In this document: one piece after another, positions 41,601 to 52,878 of the stretch
How positions within the stretch are numbered: the first letter of the stretch is position 1
Layout: every line of letters begins with the position of its first letter
Origin: Zygaena filipendulae
Taxonomy: Eukaryota > Arthropoda > Insecta > Lepidoptera > Zygaenidae
Assembly: GCA_907165275.2 (NCBI GenBank)
Contig: OU015679.1
Coordinates: 1,240,001-1,304,000, forward strand
DNA: 64,000 nt
Direction: 5' to 3'
The notes under the pieces: generated by a model
Seen by the model: only the letters and a program-made list of their open reading frames with translations
The model's database searches: none
What the model was told of the DNA's origin: nothing
Program-made: the position numbers and the translations under genes

Positions 41601-43007
41601 CACTACAGGCATCTTAGCAGTGATTTTCTCCATAACCAGAGGCTCAACTCGGAAGCGTGGATTATCCATGTGGTGTGGCTGAATCGTACATGTAGTCATA
41701 CCTTTTATTTGACTGATCCGGTGGTCACCCAGTCCGGAGACAGCAAGACGGCATCGTCGAAGCGGTAGGCCAAGCCGTCTGACACATGCTTCAGTGAGAA
41801 AACAATCCTGTGCCCCACTATCGATCAAGGCTCGGAGCAACAGTGTTCTCCCATTCAGGGATGTGACTCGAACTGTACATGTACCCAGCAACACCAGGGA
41901 CCGACCGGTACCGAAGCTAACACTTGAATCTGGAATGTAGACAGTATGATTCGTGGAGGTGCTTGGCTCAGATGTACCAGCCTTGGCGTCCATATGTAAG
42001 TAGGTGTGGTGACGCTCACCACATATTAAACATCCAGTCATAGAGTTACAATTATCAAAGTTATGATTCTCACGGAGACAATTTGGGCATAATCCTTTAC
42101 TTTTTACAAAATCTAACCTCTGTGGAGAAGTCAATGCTTGAAACTTAGGGCACTTGTACACACTATGAGGTAATGTGCAATAAGGACATATATAAGTTTT
42201 AAATTTCACTTTACCTGTATTCTGTGCGGCCAATGCATTTGTTTTCAAGGTTTTATTGAAAGAAGTTTTTGAAAATCCCGACTTAACCGGTTTCCCATCA
42301 ATTTGTGTACACACAGTCGGATGAACAAGTTTCCTTTCTGATGCTTCACACACCTTCACATAACCTTTCAGGAATGTCAGCAGTTCATCCACCGAAGGAA
42401 CAACCTTTTCATTTTGAAGTTCAAATCTTTTTCTTGTATCCGCATCTAAAGTCTGACATACAATGTGGAATAAGATATAATCGCCTAAGTTATCTATGTT
42501 CATATTTTTTAATGCATTTATAGATTCACATAACATATTTGTCAGCTTCATTAAGTCAGATAAATTTGATGACTTAAGCGCAGGGAAGTTCAATATTTTA
42601 TCTATGTAGGTAGCTGCAATCAATCGTTTGTTCTCATACCTTTCCACAAGTGCATCAAAGGCAATCAAATAGTTCTCCGATGTCACTGGCACACCTTTTG
42701 CTATTGTTAGTGCTGGACCGGATAAACAGGATATTAAGTAGTGAAATTTTTCAACCGGAGTGATAGATTTGTTTTCATGCACCAAAGACAGGAATGTGTC
42801 ATAAAATGTTTGCCAATTTTCCAGGTGGCTGTCAAACTTTGGAAGTTCCAACTTAGGCAGTCGAGCACTTTGTGTTTTATGATTGTAATCTAGTGTTTCA
42901 TGGTTACTTTCAGACTTGTTTGAGCCGCCTGTCGCAGTATGGCTAATTGACTCCGCCACACTCATAATCTCAAAATACATGTCATCGAAGGCACTGAGCG
43001 ATTGCAA
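38685..43007 (-). CDS. BEL Gag-Pol: Gag, protease, RT, RNase H, integrase N-half
   Basis: About 1,440 codons. Order: Gag (LPKLELPKFDSHLENWQTFYD), zinc knuckles CPYCTLPHSVYKCP and CPNCLRENHNFDNC near residues 275-330, aspartic protease (LLRALIDSGAQDCFL), reverse transcriptase (VVYDASCKSSNGRSLND, TSDITKMYRGI, catalytic FMDD in VFMDDITTGA), RNase H (GFCDGSTKAYGC), and integrase zinc finger (HYHALYMHCG ... CITC) with Asp residues in GMDFGGPF and VTDCGTNF. The frame ends in the 224-bp insert. The open frame without ATG extends 5' to about 43215. An ATGGCGGAGGCAAAG at about 43250 looks like the original start, separated by a small AAGCTT-type duplication that shifts the frame. Confidence 0.93.
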
Positions 43008-43565
43008 ATCGATAGCACTCTCTGGTTTGATTAATAACCGAGTTTCATTAATTTTTTCAATAATTGCCGTGTATTCCGAACGCCGATTGTCAATCTGTTT
43101 GAATCGCGAGCGAAAATTGCTTAATTTACTTGAATCACTTTTGATTTCCTTAGATAAATCGTATAGAATTTGAATTCCGCGAAAGATATATTCCTTACGC
43201 GAGATTTTAAGCTTTTAAGCTTTTAACTTAACATTTTAAGCTTTGCCTCCGCCATCTTTACCAATGGTAGTACTTAGTAGGCAATTTTATGCAAAAATAA
43301 AGAAAATCCGGATAAATTATGTTCTGCAATCGAAATAGTGTTATCGCAGATCACGTTTAAGATTATCTAATAAGATTCCAATAAGATATACGATAGTTGT
43401 TAATAACTTTAACAATAGATTTACCCGCGTTAGGTATAGCGAAAAAGTTCAACACCGCGTGACAGTCTCTTTATGAAGGTTATGTAGGTAAGTATAATTC
43501 AACTTATACCACGAAATCCTGAGTATTCTACTTTTACGAAGTAAATATAAGCATTTTACTGCAAT
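43008..43565 (-). other. BEL 5' leader and disrupted gag start
   Basis: Contains the upstream part of the gag frame (EYIFRGIQILYDLSKEI) without a start codon, and a duplicated TTAAGCTTTTAAGCTTTTAA stretch at about 43206-43226 that throws the presumed ATG at about 43250 out of frame. Confidence 0.6.
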
Positions 43566-43595
43566 CCATGGGATATCCGGCTCGAAGGACCAACT
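43566..43595 (-). promoter_or_regulatory. BEL primer-binding region
   Basis: Minus strand, shortly after the 5' LTR: TTGGTCCTTCGAGCCGGA. The pattern is familiar from BEL/Pao leaders. Confidence 0.65.
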
Positions 43596-43601
43596 TTTAA
43601 A

Positions 43602-44014
43602 TGTTACGACTTGTGCCGGCGTGGGACACTCGAAACTCAGAATTTGGTGGGTAATGAAAATTATGTTCGAATCTGGATAACTTTCGCAACAAATGATTTC
43701 CAACCTGATAGGTTTAGGCTGAGATCAATCAACGGAGGAAAGAAAAGGTACTTACAGGATTATTCGATGAAAGATTCCTGCTGCCGGCAGCGGGCGTCTT
43801 ACTCCATCTTGATTCGAATCCAAAAAGGCCGGTTTGACATTTCCAGCCATTTACGTCACCGCGAATGCATGTTCTTGTCAATGCGTATGCAGTGTCATAG
43901 ACGTAGAAGTTTTACTACGTGCGCCCTCCATATTACATGATTAACTTTCACCACACGGTTTAGGTTTTGGGAATTAGGATAGGAAAATGAAAGGAACAAT
44001 AAGGAAGGGAAGCC
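43602..44014 (-). repeat. BEL element 5' LTR
   Basis: 413 bp aligned with 37185-37597. The outermost six bases are lost. Confidence 0.9.
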
Positions 44015-44091
44015 ACGTTTAAATGTTTAGGTATCTGTTAAATGGATGCGAATGATTCAAAACTACATTTAATAAGTTGCAATTTATCTCT

Positions 44092-44350
44092 AACTAGCTG
44101 ACCCCCGCGGGTTCACCAGCGGTAATTTCGGAGTTCCCGCAGGAATTCTGGGATAAAAGTACCCTATGTCACTCATGATCACTGTAGTTTCCTATAAGTG
44201 CAAAAAATTTCAAAATTGGTTCTGTAGATCCAGAGATTATCCCCTACAACCTCACAAACTCACAATCTCCGGAGTTCCCGTGGGATTTCTATAATAAAAA
44301 GTAGCCTATGTCACTCAAAATCACTGTAGTTTCTTATTTACCTACCTACC
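44092..44350 (-). mobile_element. Helitron-like fragment, antisense to 8050-8351
   Basis: The minus strand ends ...GGTCAGCTAG followed by T, with GCGGGAACTCCGAAATT just before, as at 8300-8351. A second GGAGTTCCCGTGGG block and a repeated CCTATGTCACTC (about 44163 and 44308) show an internal duplication. Confidence 0.4.
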
Positions 44351-44879
44351 AACTTTGCTATACAGAGAATAGCTTACACTTAAACATCAGTAGTTATAGA
44401 ATGAGAATAGATACGAAACGTTTGTAATATGGCTAAGGGGGCTTGACAGACGGCCGCTGCACGTACACCGCGCTACACGCGGGTACGTGTTGCGGCCAAT
44501 GTGATTGTAACTTTCACTCTCCTCCATCATTACACGAACAACATCGAAGATGTTGAACATCTCATTTTTGGGTCAATTTCGTCTAGTAGTTAAGACCCTG
44601 TTCTACGTTGTGTTAATAATAACTTCAGTTCTTTTATGTTGAGATACGACACTTTAGACTTCGTGATTGCGTTACATCGAGTTAGGTTGGATAGGCTTAG
44701 TTAAATAAAACAATTAGGTATTTTTATGATTTATTGACATAGTTTTGCTGAGTTGATCCAGGCCCAGTTTAGATTTATATTATCATTATTATTGTATTCC
44801 CGTAGGAATATCTTTTAGGTCGCCCAACGTCTGTTGAGTTGGGTTGCCTCTTCCAATTCATGAACAGACCTTACTTTAT
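44351..44879. other. Unassigned, no gene
   Basis: Nothing recognised. A GC-rich patch with CGCGCTACACGCGGGTACGTG lies at about 44470. Confidence 0.35.
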
Positions 44880-45560
44880 TCGCTAGACGTCACTCCTTCC
44901 GGTTCGCTAAACAGTTATTTGCTTGGACGTTACCCGCCCGGTGTTGGAGAGACTCCAAAGACAGATAACAGTGGTTAATGGTGGTTCGCATAGTTGCTAA
45001 CTCCAGTCTATCGACGTTAGTAGCGATAAGGATTCTGAGACAGGAATATGATGCCCACGAGAGCACCTCCCGTACGACGTTCAAGTGCTATGTCTTTGTG
45101 CAATTGTGGCTCTCTTAGATACCAAAGATTCATATCTATGAGAGGCGGCGTAGCCCCGTCCAGCGCTACCCCACGGTGATGGCCAACCACCTGCTTGAAA
45201 GCAGTTACCCCCCCCCCCCCCCCTGTGTTGCACAAGGTAGAGGATTCTCCAAATATTATGCATGTAGCATAGTGTGACCGACATCCATCAGAGGGAGCCA
45301 GCAAAAGAGACTATACGTCCCAAGTCCGCAGACAATATCGTTGGGAGCCATAATTCGGCGGTACCGAGACCCCAGGGTACGTGTCAGCCCGAAGACCGAG
45401 GCCAGAAAGCGGATAGTACCGCGACCTCGACCTAAGTTAATTCAAATATACGTAAATGAGACCAGCCTCGCCGGACCTCATAACTTCAGTGGGTAGGTTT
45501 GTGTTATAGTAGCTACACGTAGCTAAGGCATAAAGCCCAATTGTGTTACTGCTTGAAGGT
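44880..45560 (-). repeat. Diverged relative of the element L LTR
   Basis: On the minus strand several blocks match the L LTR in order: ACTGAAGTT...GGTCTC, GGTCTTCGGGCTG, GGACTTGGGACGTATAGTCTC, AATCCTCTACCTTGTG, and CATCACCGTGG...TAGCGC. The L equivalents are at 24100-24440. Spacing and sequence have diverged. Similarity may extend to about 45850. Confidence 0.65.
45208..45223 (+). repeat. Homopolymer C16
   Basis: Sixteen consecutive Cs. It lies inside the L-LTR-like segment, at the place where L has GTTGGGGGAGG on the opposite strand. Confidence 0.95.
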
Positions 45561-45859
45561 TGTGTTGGATGATTTGGATCATACCTCATCCCCATGCAAC
45601 CCCACTTGGACACTCATTTTCATCTAGCTACAAGAACTAGGAACAGAATCGGAATGCCAATAACGTGAGTCATCAACAATCCGATCCCACCCGGAAGCGA
45701 GAGCGGTTGCTATCTTACTAGTTAAGCCGTTCGGGCGCCACCAACATCTCACCACCAAGCCACCAATCCGCCTCACAGACACACGCATTACACGCACGCC
45801 TGCTCGACAAGGTTGTTCGCAATGAACAGTCAAGCGTAATGAACAAGTCACTACAAAGG

Positions 45860-46035
45860 TCGCACAGACGCCTTTTACAGCCGCGCGTTGGCAAAGTGTC
45901 TTCGCACAGACGCCATTACAGCCGCGCGCCGACGAGGTGTCTCCGCACAGTCACTACAGCCGCGCGTCGCCGAGACGACTTCGCACAGGCGCCGTTGCAA
46001 TTGCGCGTTGACAAGGCTTTCGCGCAGAGCGACTT
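45860..46035 (+). repeat. GC-rich minisatellite, period about 38-42 bp
   Basis: Four to five diverged units beginning CGCACAG(A/G)CGCC and containing CAGCCGCGCG. Open frames across it (45839-46475 in several frames) are by-products of the repeat. Confidence 0.75.
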
Positions 46036-46179
46036 CTTCGCTAAGCGCGTCGGCTCGTTCAACTTCCCACACACATCATCCCGACACTCGTGGTGACGAC
46101 TTCTCTTATAATATTTCAATCCAACCACGGCGCACATACGAGTCGCCTACGCGCACTCGATTGCCTTCACATCCCTCTG

Positions 46180-46312
46180 TATGTGCGCTCGCTTGTCAAT
46201 ACACGACTCTGCACCCGCGCGCTCGCTCGCCCGCACACGACTCTGCGTCCGCGCGCTCGATCGCCCGCACACTCGTTCGCCCGCACACGCTCTGCGTCGG
46301 CGCGCTCAACGT
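46180..46312 (+). repeat. Second GC-rich tandem repeat
   Basis: About three units of roughly 40 bp built on CGCCCGCACACGACTCTGCG and GCGCGCTCG. Confidence 0.7.
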
Positions 46313-47653
46313 CGTCTCCACGACGGTATGTGACTGCGTGGATACTGGCGGTGCGCTCACGCCCTATTTGAGAGGGGTATGCGGGGGGTTGGGGGGTGTT
46401 CTGAAATTAAACACAAAGTTAGTATTTCCTAGTATAAACATCCTAGGTCGTATGAACCAAGTCTGTTTACACTAGTTTCCGAGTTATTCACGTACAAACA
46501 TACAAAATGAACATTGTGAGTATATTGACCCGCAATGTTTATTAAATCATTTTTAACATAATATAATAAGTGTATTATGCTATAATACACCCATTATATA
46601 TGTCGGAAATAGAAAGGAAGAGTAGTAGCAGATAACGGCAGATAGTTATATAGAGATATAGATATAGTTAGATAGAGATAGAGTAGTAGCAGATCTGCTA
46701 TTGTAATGATAGCTGACTAACTGATGATGATAACATAACACAATATAACTGAAGATAGGGGTAGGTATGACCGAGACTATTTGCTGAGTGACACATCTAG
46801 AACGAACTAGAAACTATTACAATTAATCGCAACAACATAGTTAGAAGTTGTACACCATACCAGATATCCGTAGGGAACACGGAGCAGTGCCTGGGACTTG
46901 CGACCCAGGTGTAGGTTTAATGGGGCCCCTTTACAATGCATGAACGCTCACCTCCACTGCCCGTGCTCCCGACTTAAGCAAACCTCTTTAAACAATTAGA
47001 TGACACAGCACACGTAATCACTATAGCCACGTAATCACTTGATACGACACTGATACGACACTATAACTGCACTGAACCGAACACAAAATAACAATGAACC
47101 GTCGCTTACGCATACCCGCAGTTTATATCAAGTTCTAACAAAGACGAGTCGGGCAATGGAGTAGAGCGGGGGAACGAACTTTCTACAACCGCTATTCGAC
47201 GGCGGGAAACAAAAGTTATTTTTAATGAAACTACCCTCTCGCCGACACGGCCATTCTGACGTTCACACGTCCCCGTGTGATGCAATATCCAAATGTTAGA
47301 AATGATACTCGATTAATACATTAAGCAACTGTTTTATCTACTGTATCACAAAGTAAATGCGCGAGTGCGTGCACTCGCGCCAATTCCACAAACGATAATC
47401 CCGATCTCACTCACCGTTGATGGCTTCCACCCCAAATACGCGTCACATGACGTTTTATGTCACCTGTCACTGTCAGTGCCAACGGTATCAAAATGGCGAA
47501 CGCTAACAGTCGGCCATTCTGAAACTTGTCTGACCCCAGACAACCATCAACAGTGTTTGAGAAAAATAAAAGAGGGATGTGATGTGACCATCACTCCTCT
47601 AGACTTTATACAAAATATGAATCGCTAACAGACGGCCATTCTGTTAATGGAAA
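46313..47653. other. Unassigned, no gene
   Basis: Mostly AT-rich. It contains a GATA/ATAG-rich stretch (46620-46700) and CGGCCATTCTG three times (about 47249, 47511 and 47632). No domain-bearing frame. Confidence 0.4.
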
Positions 47654-47833
47654 CACAAACTCTACACCTTAGCCAAAATATGTGGCTTGACCATTTCGCT
47701 ACATTTACATGGCCCTTAGGCCCTAAGGTGAAAAATTGGTCCATTTTTCATTACTTTTCTGTTATATAATAATAGTTCTTTGTAGTAACGAAACGGCCAA
47801 GCCACATATTTTGGCTAAGGTGTAGAGTTTGTG
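47654..47833. mobile_element. Inverted-repeat element (MITE-like)
   Basis: The arms CACAAACTCTACACCTTAGCC... (47654-47703) and its complement (47782-47833) are inverted and match over about 50 bp with few differences. An inner loop of about 80 bp contains a smaller CCTTAG/CTAAGG palindrome. No clear target duplication. No coding capacity. Confidence 0.7.
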
Positions 47834-48383
47834 AAGTTAGACCTTGTAGAGTTAAGGCGTGTAGAGTTAGAAGCTTGGCTCTACATAAGATCTGATAACT
47901 TTTTGAAAGTGCTGGCATATGGTCTCGTCTTGGCAACATTTTACATGAAAATGTTTTTGTTGGGATTTCATTTCTTTTTGTAAGTCAAAATTGCAGAAGT
48001 CTCATACAAACTTCCATCCCCTAATTTAAGGGGTTGGGAGATAAAAGTTACAAGTTTTATAATTTTTTTGTTGTTTGTTTACTAATACTAGCTTACATAC
48101 CAAATTTCAGCTTTCTAGGACATTAGGAAGTACCCTAAGAATTTTGATGATCATCAGTGAGTCAGTGACGAAATCGAGGTTTTTTAGATATCAATAAAAT
48201 CTAAAGGATGTTAGCTATACAATTAAAACTTTATACATTTAATAAGTCTGCTATTGACAACATATTCCGAAAATTTTGTTTATCTGGTATAATCCAGACC
48301 CAAGTTACAAGGGTTCAAAAAAACGACGAAACGCTTCGAGAAAAGATAGGTAGTGCCCTTGCGCTTTGCTGGCTCGTCTTGGC
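47834..48383. other. Unassigned, no gene
   Basis: Contains GTGTAGAGTTAGAAG-type echoes of the inverted-repeat ends (47850-47875) and a CCCCTAATTTAAGGGG palindrome at about 48018. Otherwise not recognised. Confidence 0.4.
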
Positions 48384-48403
48384 GGGGGCACTACCGTGCC
48401 CCC
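48384..48403 (+). other. Perfect GC hairpin
   Basis: GGGGGCAC-TACC-GTGCCCCC: an 8-bp stem with a 4-base loop, followed by AGATATCTATCTAA. A hairpin shortly before a CTRR word is what Helitron 3' ends look like, but the base after CTAA is A, not T. Confidence 0.6.
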
Positions 48404-48718
48404 AGATATCTATCTAAAAAGAAAATAGAATATTTGCAAGTAAATATTTCTGGAAGCAAAATTAAAATTATCAATATAATAAATTTTCATTTTAAATAAA
48501 GTAATATTAATAACAGTACAAAAGTACAAATCAATTTGAAAATAAACATAATCCAAAACGAAATCTATACAAAATAAACATCAGAATAATACTTAACTGA
48601 AACATATTTTGTTGTTACATTCATAAACAATTCACTGATTTAAACTGTTCTAAGATCATCAAAGTAAGCATTTGTAGATTCATCCACCATGTGAATAGAT
48701 CAGACTCGCCTCTTCACA

Positions 48719-49206
48719 AATTTGTTTGCCTGCAGAGGGACACAATCGGATTTAATTCAATATTACACAACACCACCGAGCCTCCCGTTTGCCCACCGAG
48801 GGACACGGTCTGACTCTCTAAGCCCAATCTGGCACCATCAAATTGTAGCCTACCGTTTGCCCACCGAGGGACACGGTCTGACTCTTTCAGCACAATCTTA
48901 CATCACCGAGTTGTAGCCTGCCGTTTGCCCACCGAGGGACACGGTCTGACTCTTTCAGCACAATCTTGCACCACCAAGTTGTAGCCTGCCGTTTGCCCAC
49001 CGGGGGACTCGGTCTGACTCTTTCAGCACAATCTTGCACCACCAAGTTGTAGCCTGCCGTTTGCCCACCGAGGGACATGGTCTGACTCTTTCAGCACAAT
49101 CTTGCACCACCAAGTTGTAGCCTGCCGTTTGCCCACCGAGGGACACGGTCTGACTCTTTAAGCACAATCTTGCACCACCAAGTTGTAGCCTGCCGTTTGC
49201 CCACTC
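48719..49206 (+). repeat. 68-bp tandem repeat, about 7 units
   Basis: The word GTTTGCCCACCG recurs at 48785, 48855, 48923, 48991, 49059 and 49127, with a last start at 49195 (spacing 70 then 68). A diverged first unit is at about 48720. The unit carries GGGACACGGTCTGACTCTTTCAGCACAATC. 68 is not a multiple of three, so the long minus open frame across it is accidental. Confidence 0.92.
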
Positions 49207-49387
49207 CAACGTCCTGTCATCACGAAGTAGCGCGCTCGCTCCAATGCTGATCGATGGACGCACGCTCGCTCCGGGGTTTATTATTTCACATTCAGGCAGC
49301 ACGCTCACTGCGGTGTTATTCAGCAGGTAGCCATCGGCAGTACGCTCGCTCCATGGTCGGACCATAAACAACAAGAAAAATTCCAAA
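49207..49387 (+). repeat. Short CGCTCGCTCC-rich spacer
   Basis: The word GC(G/A)CGCTCGCTCC or a close variant occurs about four times with irregular spacing. Confidence 0.5.
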
Positions 49388-50236
49388 GCAATACCAGTTA
49401 GCTAAAGACTTAGGTATAATATTTGACGAAAAACTTACATTTAGATACCATTATGATCATGTAATTAATAGAAACCTCAGTCTGTTGGGTTTCATATCCA
49501 GATCCACCAAAAGTTTAAAAAAAAAAAACCGCTAGCGTCATTTATCTCTACTGCACCCTCGTCAGAAGTACTCTCGAATACAACTCGGCCGTATGGTCTC
49601 CCTACTACACGGTGCACATTGACCGAATTGAAAGAGTTCAAAACGCTGTCTAAAGTTAATTACTTTCAGGTATAAAAATTCCACAAGATCGCTTCAGACG
49701 TACGGGGACAGGTTGAACAGATTCGGTATGATCTCTTTAGAAACCCGTCGCAAGGGTAGAGACCAGATCCTGCTACATAAAATAATACACCACCAGATCG
49801 ATAGCCCTTACATCCTATCACTTTTAAATTTCAACACCAATTATCGCTCTCGACGTCCCAATACCTTCTTCTCACTTCGGATATTCACTAACAACACATC
49901 TTTTCACAATCCAGTTGTACGGATGTGTCGCCAATACAATGAGCTCATCGCCAAAGATGCAGATGCGGACGTTTTTAATTGTAATTTTAGGGTATACTTA
50001 AAAAAATATCAACGACTACCTCCGTCGCACTTGCTAATTGTGGTTCTATTTTTTATGAGATCCATAAATATCAAAATAAATTTAAATATTACTTTGTACT
50101 TCGCTCGATATTTTTAGTCTTTCTAGGTATGCATATCTCTGGTTTGTGGTCGGAACATATAATAATACACTACAATAAGTAAAAATTGTAATGACTACAA
50201 TCTGTTTTGTGTACTTAAATAAATAAATAAATAAGT
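49388..50236 (+). pseudogene. LINE (Jockey-like) RT C-terminal fragment
   Basis: Across frame changes the plus strand reads KDLGIIFDEKLTF, SLLGFISRSTKSF, LVRSTLEYNSAVWSPYY and DRIERVQNA, then in the open frame 49713-50117 RFGMISLETRRKGRDQILLHKIIH and the ending region NPVVRMCRQYNELI. This is the post-catalytic tail of a non-LTR RT. The frame breaks at an A12 run (about 49517) and near 49650. It ends with AAATAAATAAATAAATAAG at 50218-50236. It is 5'-truncated and inactive. Confidence 0.75.
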
Positions 50237-52878
50237 AAACCAGTTCACTTGGCTCGTTGCCTCAATTTACGCTATCAGTAAATTAAATTACTTAAATAGT
50301 TCTACTTGTAAAAAGTACTTCAAGAATCGGTTCACAACAAACACTTAAATTTTATTACTGTTACTACTGCTCCAACAATTTTCGTGAAATTTAGTATGCC
50401 GGGGGTTTCGGGGGCGATTAATCAATCTAGCTTGGTTTCATTTTTGAAAGCGTCGCTTCATCCGTGTTTTCAGGCAATGAAAAATGAGTGTTTGTTTTTC
50501 TACTTAACAACAGATGGCGCTATACACAACGAGCGAAGCTTGGTGACCCAGATATTAAGCGATTATTATTGCAATTCAATAACTCGATAGAGTTGTTAAG
50601 TTCTGACCGCAAACCTTTTACCACAGAATAGATAGAAGAGGCAACAACTCATTTTAGGATGAAAACCAGTGTCGCCGGGTGACTCCCGTGCACAAGACCA
50701 TAGTGCACAAATACATTTACTGGCATAATGAATGTAGGTAGAACGCCGCCGTTCGGTCACTTTTCTACCCAGTCACCGTTTCCAAATTTCAGCTTTGGGA
50801 ATATTGTGGGAAATACATTAGAGGTGCCAGCAAGGGGAGCTTCGGGAAAGTCAGAGTAATTGCTTCATTGCAACCGTAATGCGCCTACACCGCCTACATA
50901 GTCGCTAGTTATCATACTATTTTCTCTGTGTCTTATGAGACTGAATAATGAAGACGTATTTTCTTTTTACTAACATTCACCATTACGAAGAAAATAGGTC
51001 CAAATTTACCCGTTTGCTTAAGTCTACTTTTCTACGCTTCTTTGTAGGTAATACTAGTTTCTACTAATGTTACATAACACGAATATGTTCGCGTTCTGCT
51101 AAGCGGAATGCGTTTTAGCCGTAAAACAGCTATACAAAATATCTTTGATAGTCAAGATAGATCTAACGATACTACGATTTTCGATTTTCTACGAAATCCA
51201 GTGACATGATTTATCCAAAAAGGCATCGTAGATTATGTAGTCGTTCATGTCTATAAATTTTTCACTAAGGGAGGCCCTTACAAGATACAGGGTGCTCAAC
51301 AGGGCAACTACGTCATTTTGCTAGTAAATCGTAAACACACTCTTATATTTTATATTTGGTATTATCTATTATATTATTACAAGGCTTTGTCTCGTTCAGT
51401 TTATTTTAACATATTTTAATGTCACTTACTGGTGTGATGTGTACCTATCTATCTTGGATAATCAACGCTTTGCGAAGATAAGTTTTACTAGGGTAAGCTC
51501 AAAGTCCTTTGAATTTATTTTAGTATTGTTTAGTGTCTTAAATAGTTTCTCTAAAACATTTTCCCTAATATCCATGCCATGATATTCTATAAAGTTGTGG
51601 AATATGGTCGAAGATTATTAAAACCAATAACTTATTTTGTCATATTTCAAGGATAGGTACCTAGTTTACTAAATATTGGTTAGGACTCTCTTGGTTCTGT
51701 TTGTAATTTACTTGACACCATACTAATACCATACTATTCTTCATGGTAACCAAATATAACAATTAACAGAGCTGTATAAAGAGTCGAAGAAGAATAGCAT
51801 GGATATTAAAAGGGTGATCATTAGACAGGGGGTCTACTTGTTCCTCCACACTATTCATCTTATGGGTAATTGAAGTATACAATATATATTATCAATTTAC
51901 TGTTAGTTCTTGTTACTATGAGAATATACTTGGATTTATTCTGGAAATTACTGTTATAATGATTAACAAATTCATTGTTTATAGAAGTGTACCTTCCATT
52001 GCCGACTCGGCAAAGTGATACTAACATGAAATCTTTTGCATCAACACAACATTCTAATACCTTTATTACATTAAGTGAAAACGGAACACTGGGCGATTTA
52101 AAAAAAAACTGAGAGAATTGAGACTACTCTATGTATTAGGGGAGAGTCCACTTTTATGTAGGTCCTTTTTGGTTTAAGTAATCCTCGTTGTGAATCTAAG
52201 TGGTGTACTGAAGTTATATTATATTATTATTAATATTATTACTATTTAATCCTTTATTGCACATAAAATAACAATATTTTCTTCTTTTTCTTCAATTCTG
52301 GCGAAACGCCAACGATAATATTACACTGATCCCTACATCAAACACGGTTACGGTTAATTATCTACAAAACCACCAGCTCAGAGTACAAAATAGATGAGTT
52401 CAAAATACATAGGTGACTGAAATAACGAAGATTAACTCTACACGCGTTTTTCGGTACCTACCTGCGGCTTTCAATAATCTATACTAGTACATGTACGATT
52501 ATTGTAAGTTTACATTCTAAACCTCGATATTGACGTTTGGTCAATGCATTAAAACAACGAATGGATATATTATAACCTTAATTGAATGTTAATAAATCAA
52601 CGACTACATTGGTGATGATGCCCTATTTAGATCATATGAATTATAAAGGTTAAGAAACCCTGGTAGTACGTATATCTCTATTTTTATACTTTATTTTAGA
52701 GATTTTTTTTTCGGGACATATTAGTTTAGTCTTCTATGTCGTGTTTTAGTGTACTTAATCAATATTAAATTATACCTTTCTTTAATATTAGGTATTGTAT
52801 TATTTCTCTGACTTACTAATTCACCATCGATTCAGTAATCACCATAAAATTACTTTTCTGCGTTATTAATTTTCTGTT
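50237..52878. other. 2.6 kb without recognisable genes or repeats
   Basis: AT-rich, no long open frame (the largest, 50384-50590, has no domain) and no duplicated segment found. It may be true host intergenic DNA. Confidence 0.4.

Larger units (their letters stand above)
37185..44014 (-). mobile_element. BEL/Pao retrotransposon
   Basis: Minus-strand element with LTRs at 37185-37603 and 43602-44014. One substitution is seen by eye in 413 aligned bases. The outer six bases of the 5' LTR are missing and no target duplication was found. The primer-binding region after the 5' LTR reads TTGGTCCTTCGAGCCGGA. A single long gag-pol frame is interrupted by a 224-bp insert. Confidence 0.92.

Noticed and set aside
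45839..46475. Long Arg/Ser-rich frames (up to 195 codons)
   Set aside because: Generated by tandem GC-rich repeats lacking stops in several frames on both strands.
48719..49206. Possible CRISPR array or coding repeat (68-bp units)
   Set aside because: No repeat-spacer structure, and the unit length is not a multiple of three, so the open frames are accidental.
50384..50590. 68-codon plus frame as a host exon
   Set aside because: No domain, no convincing splice sites checked, and the flanks are featureless.
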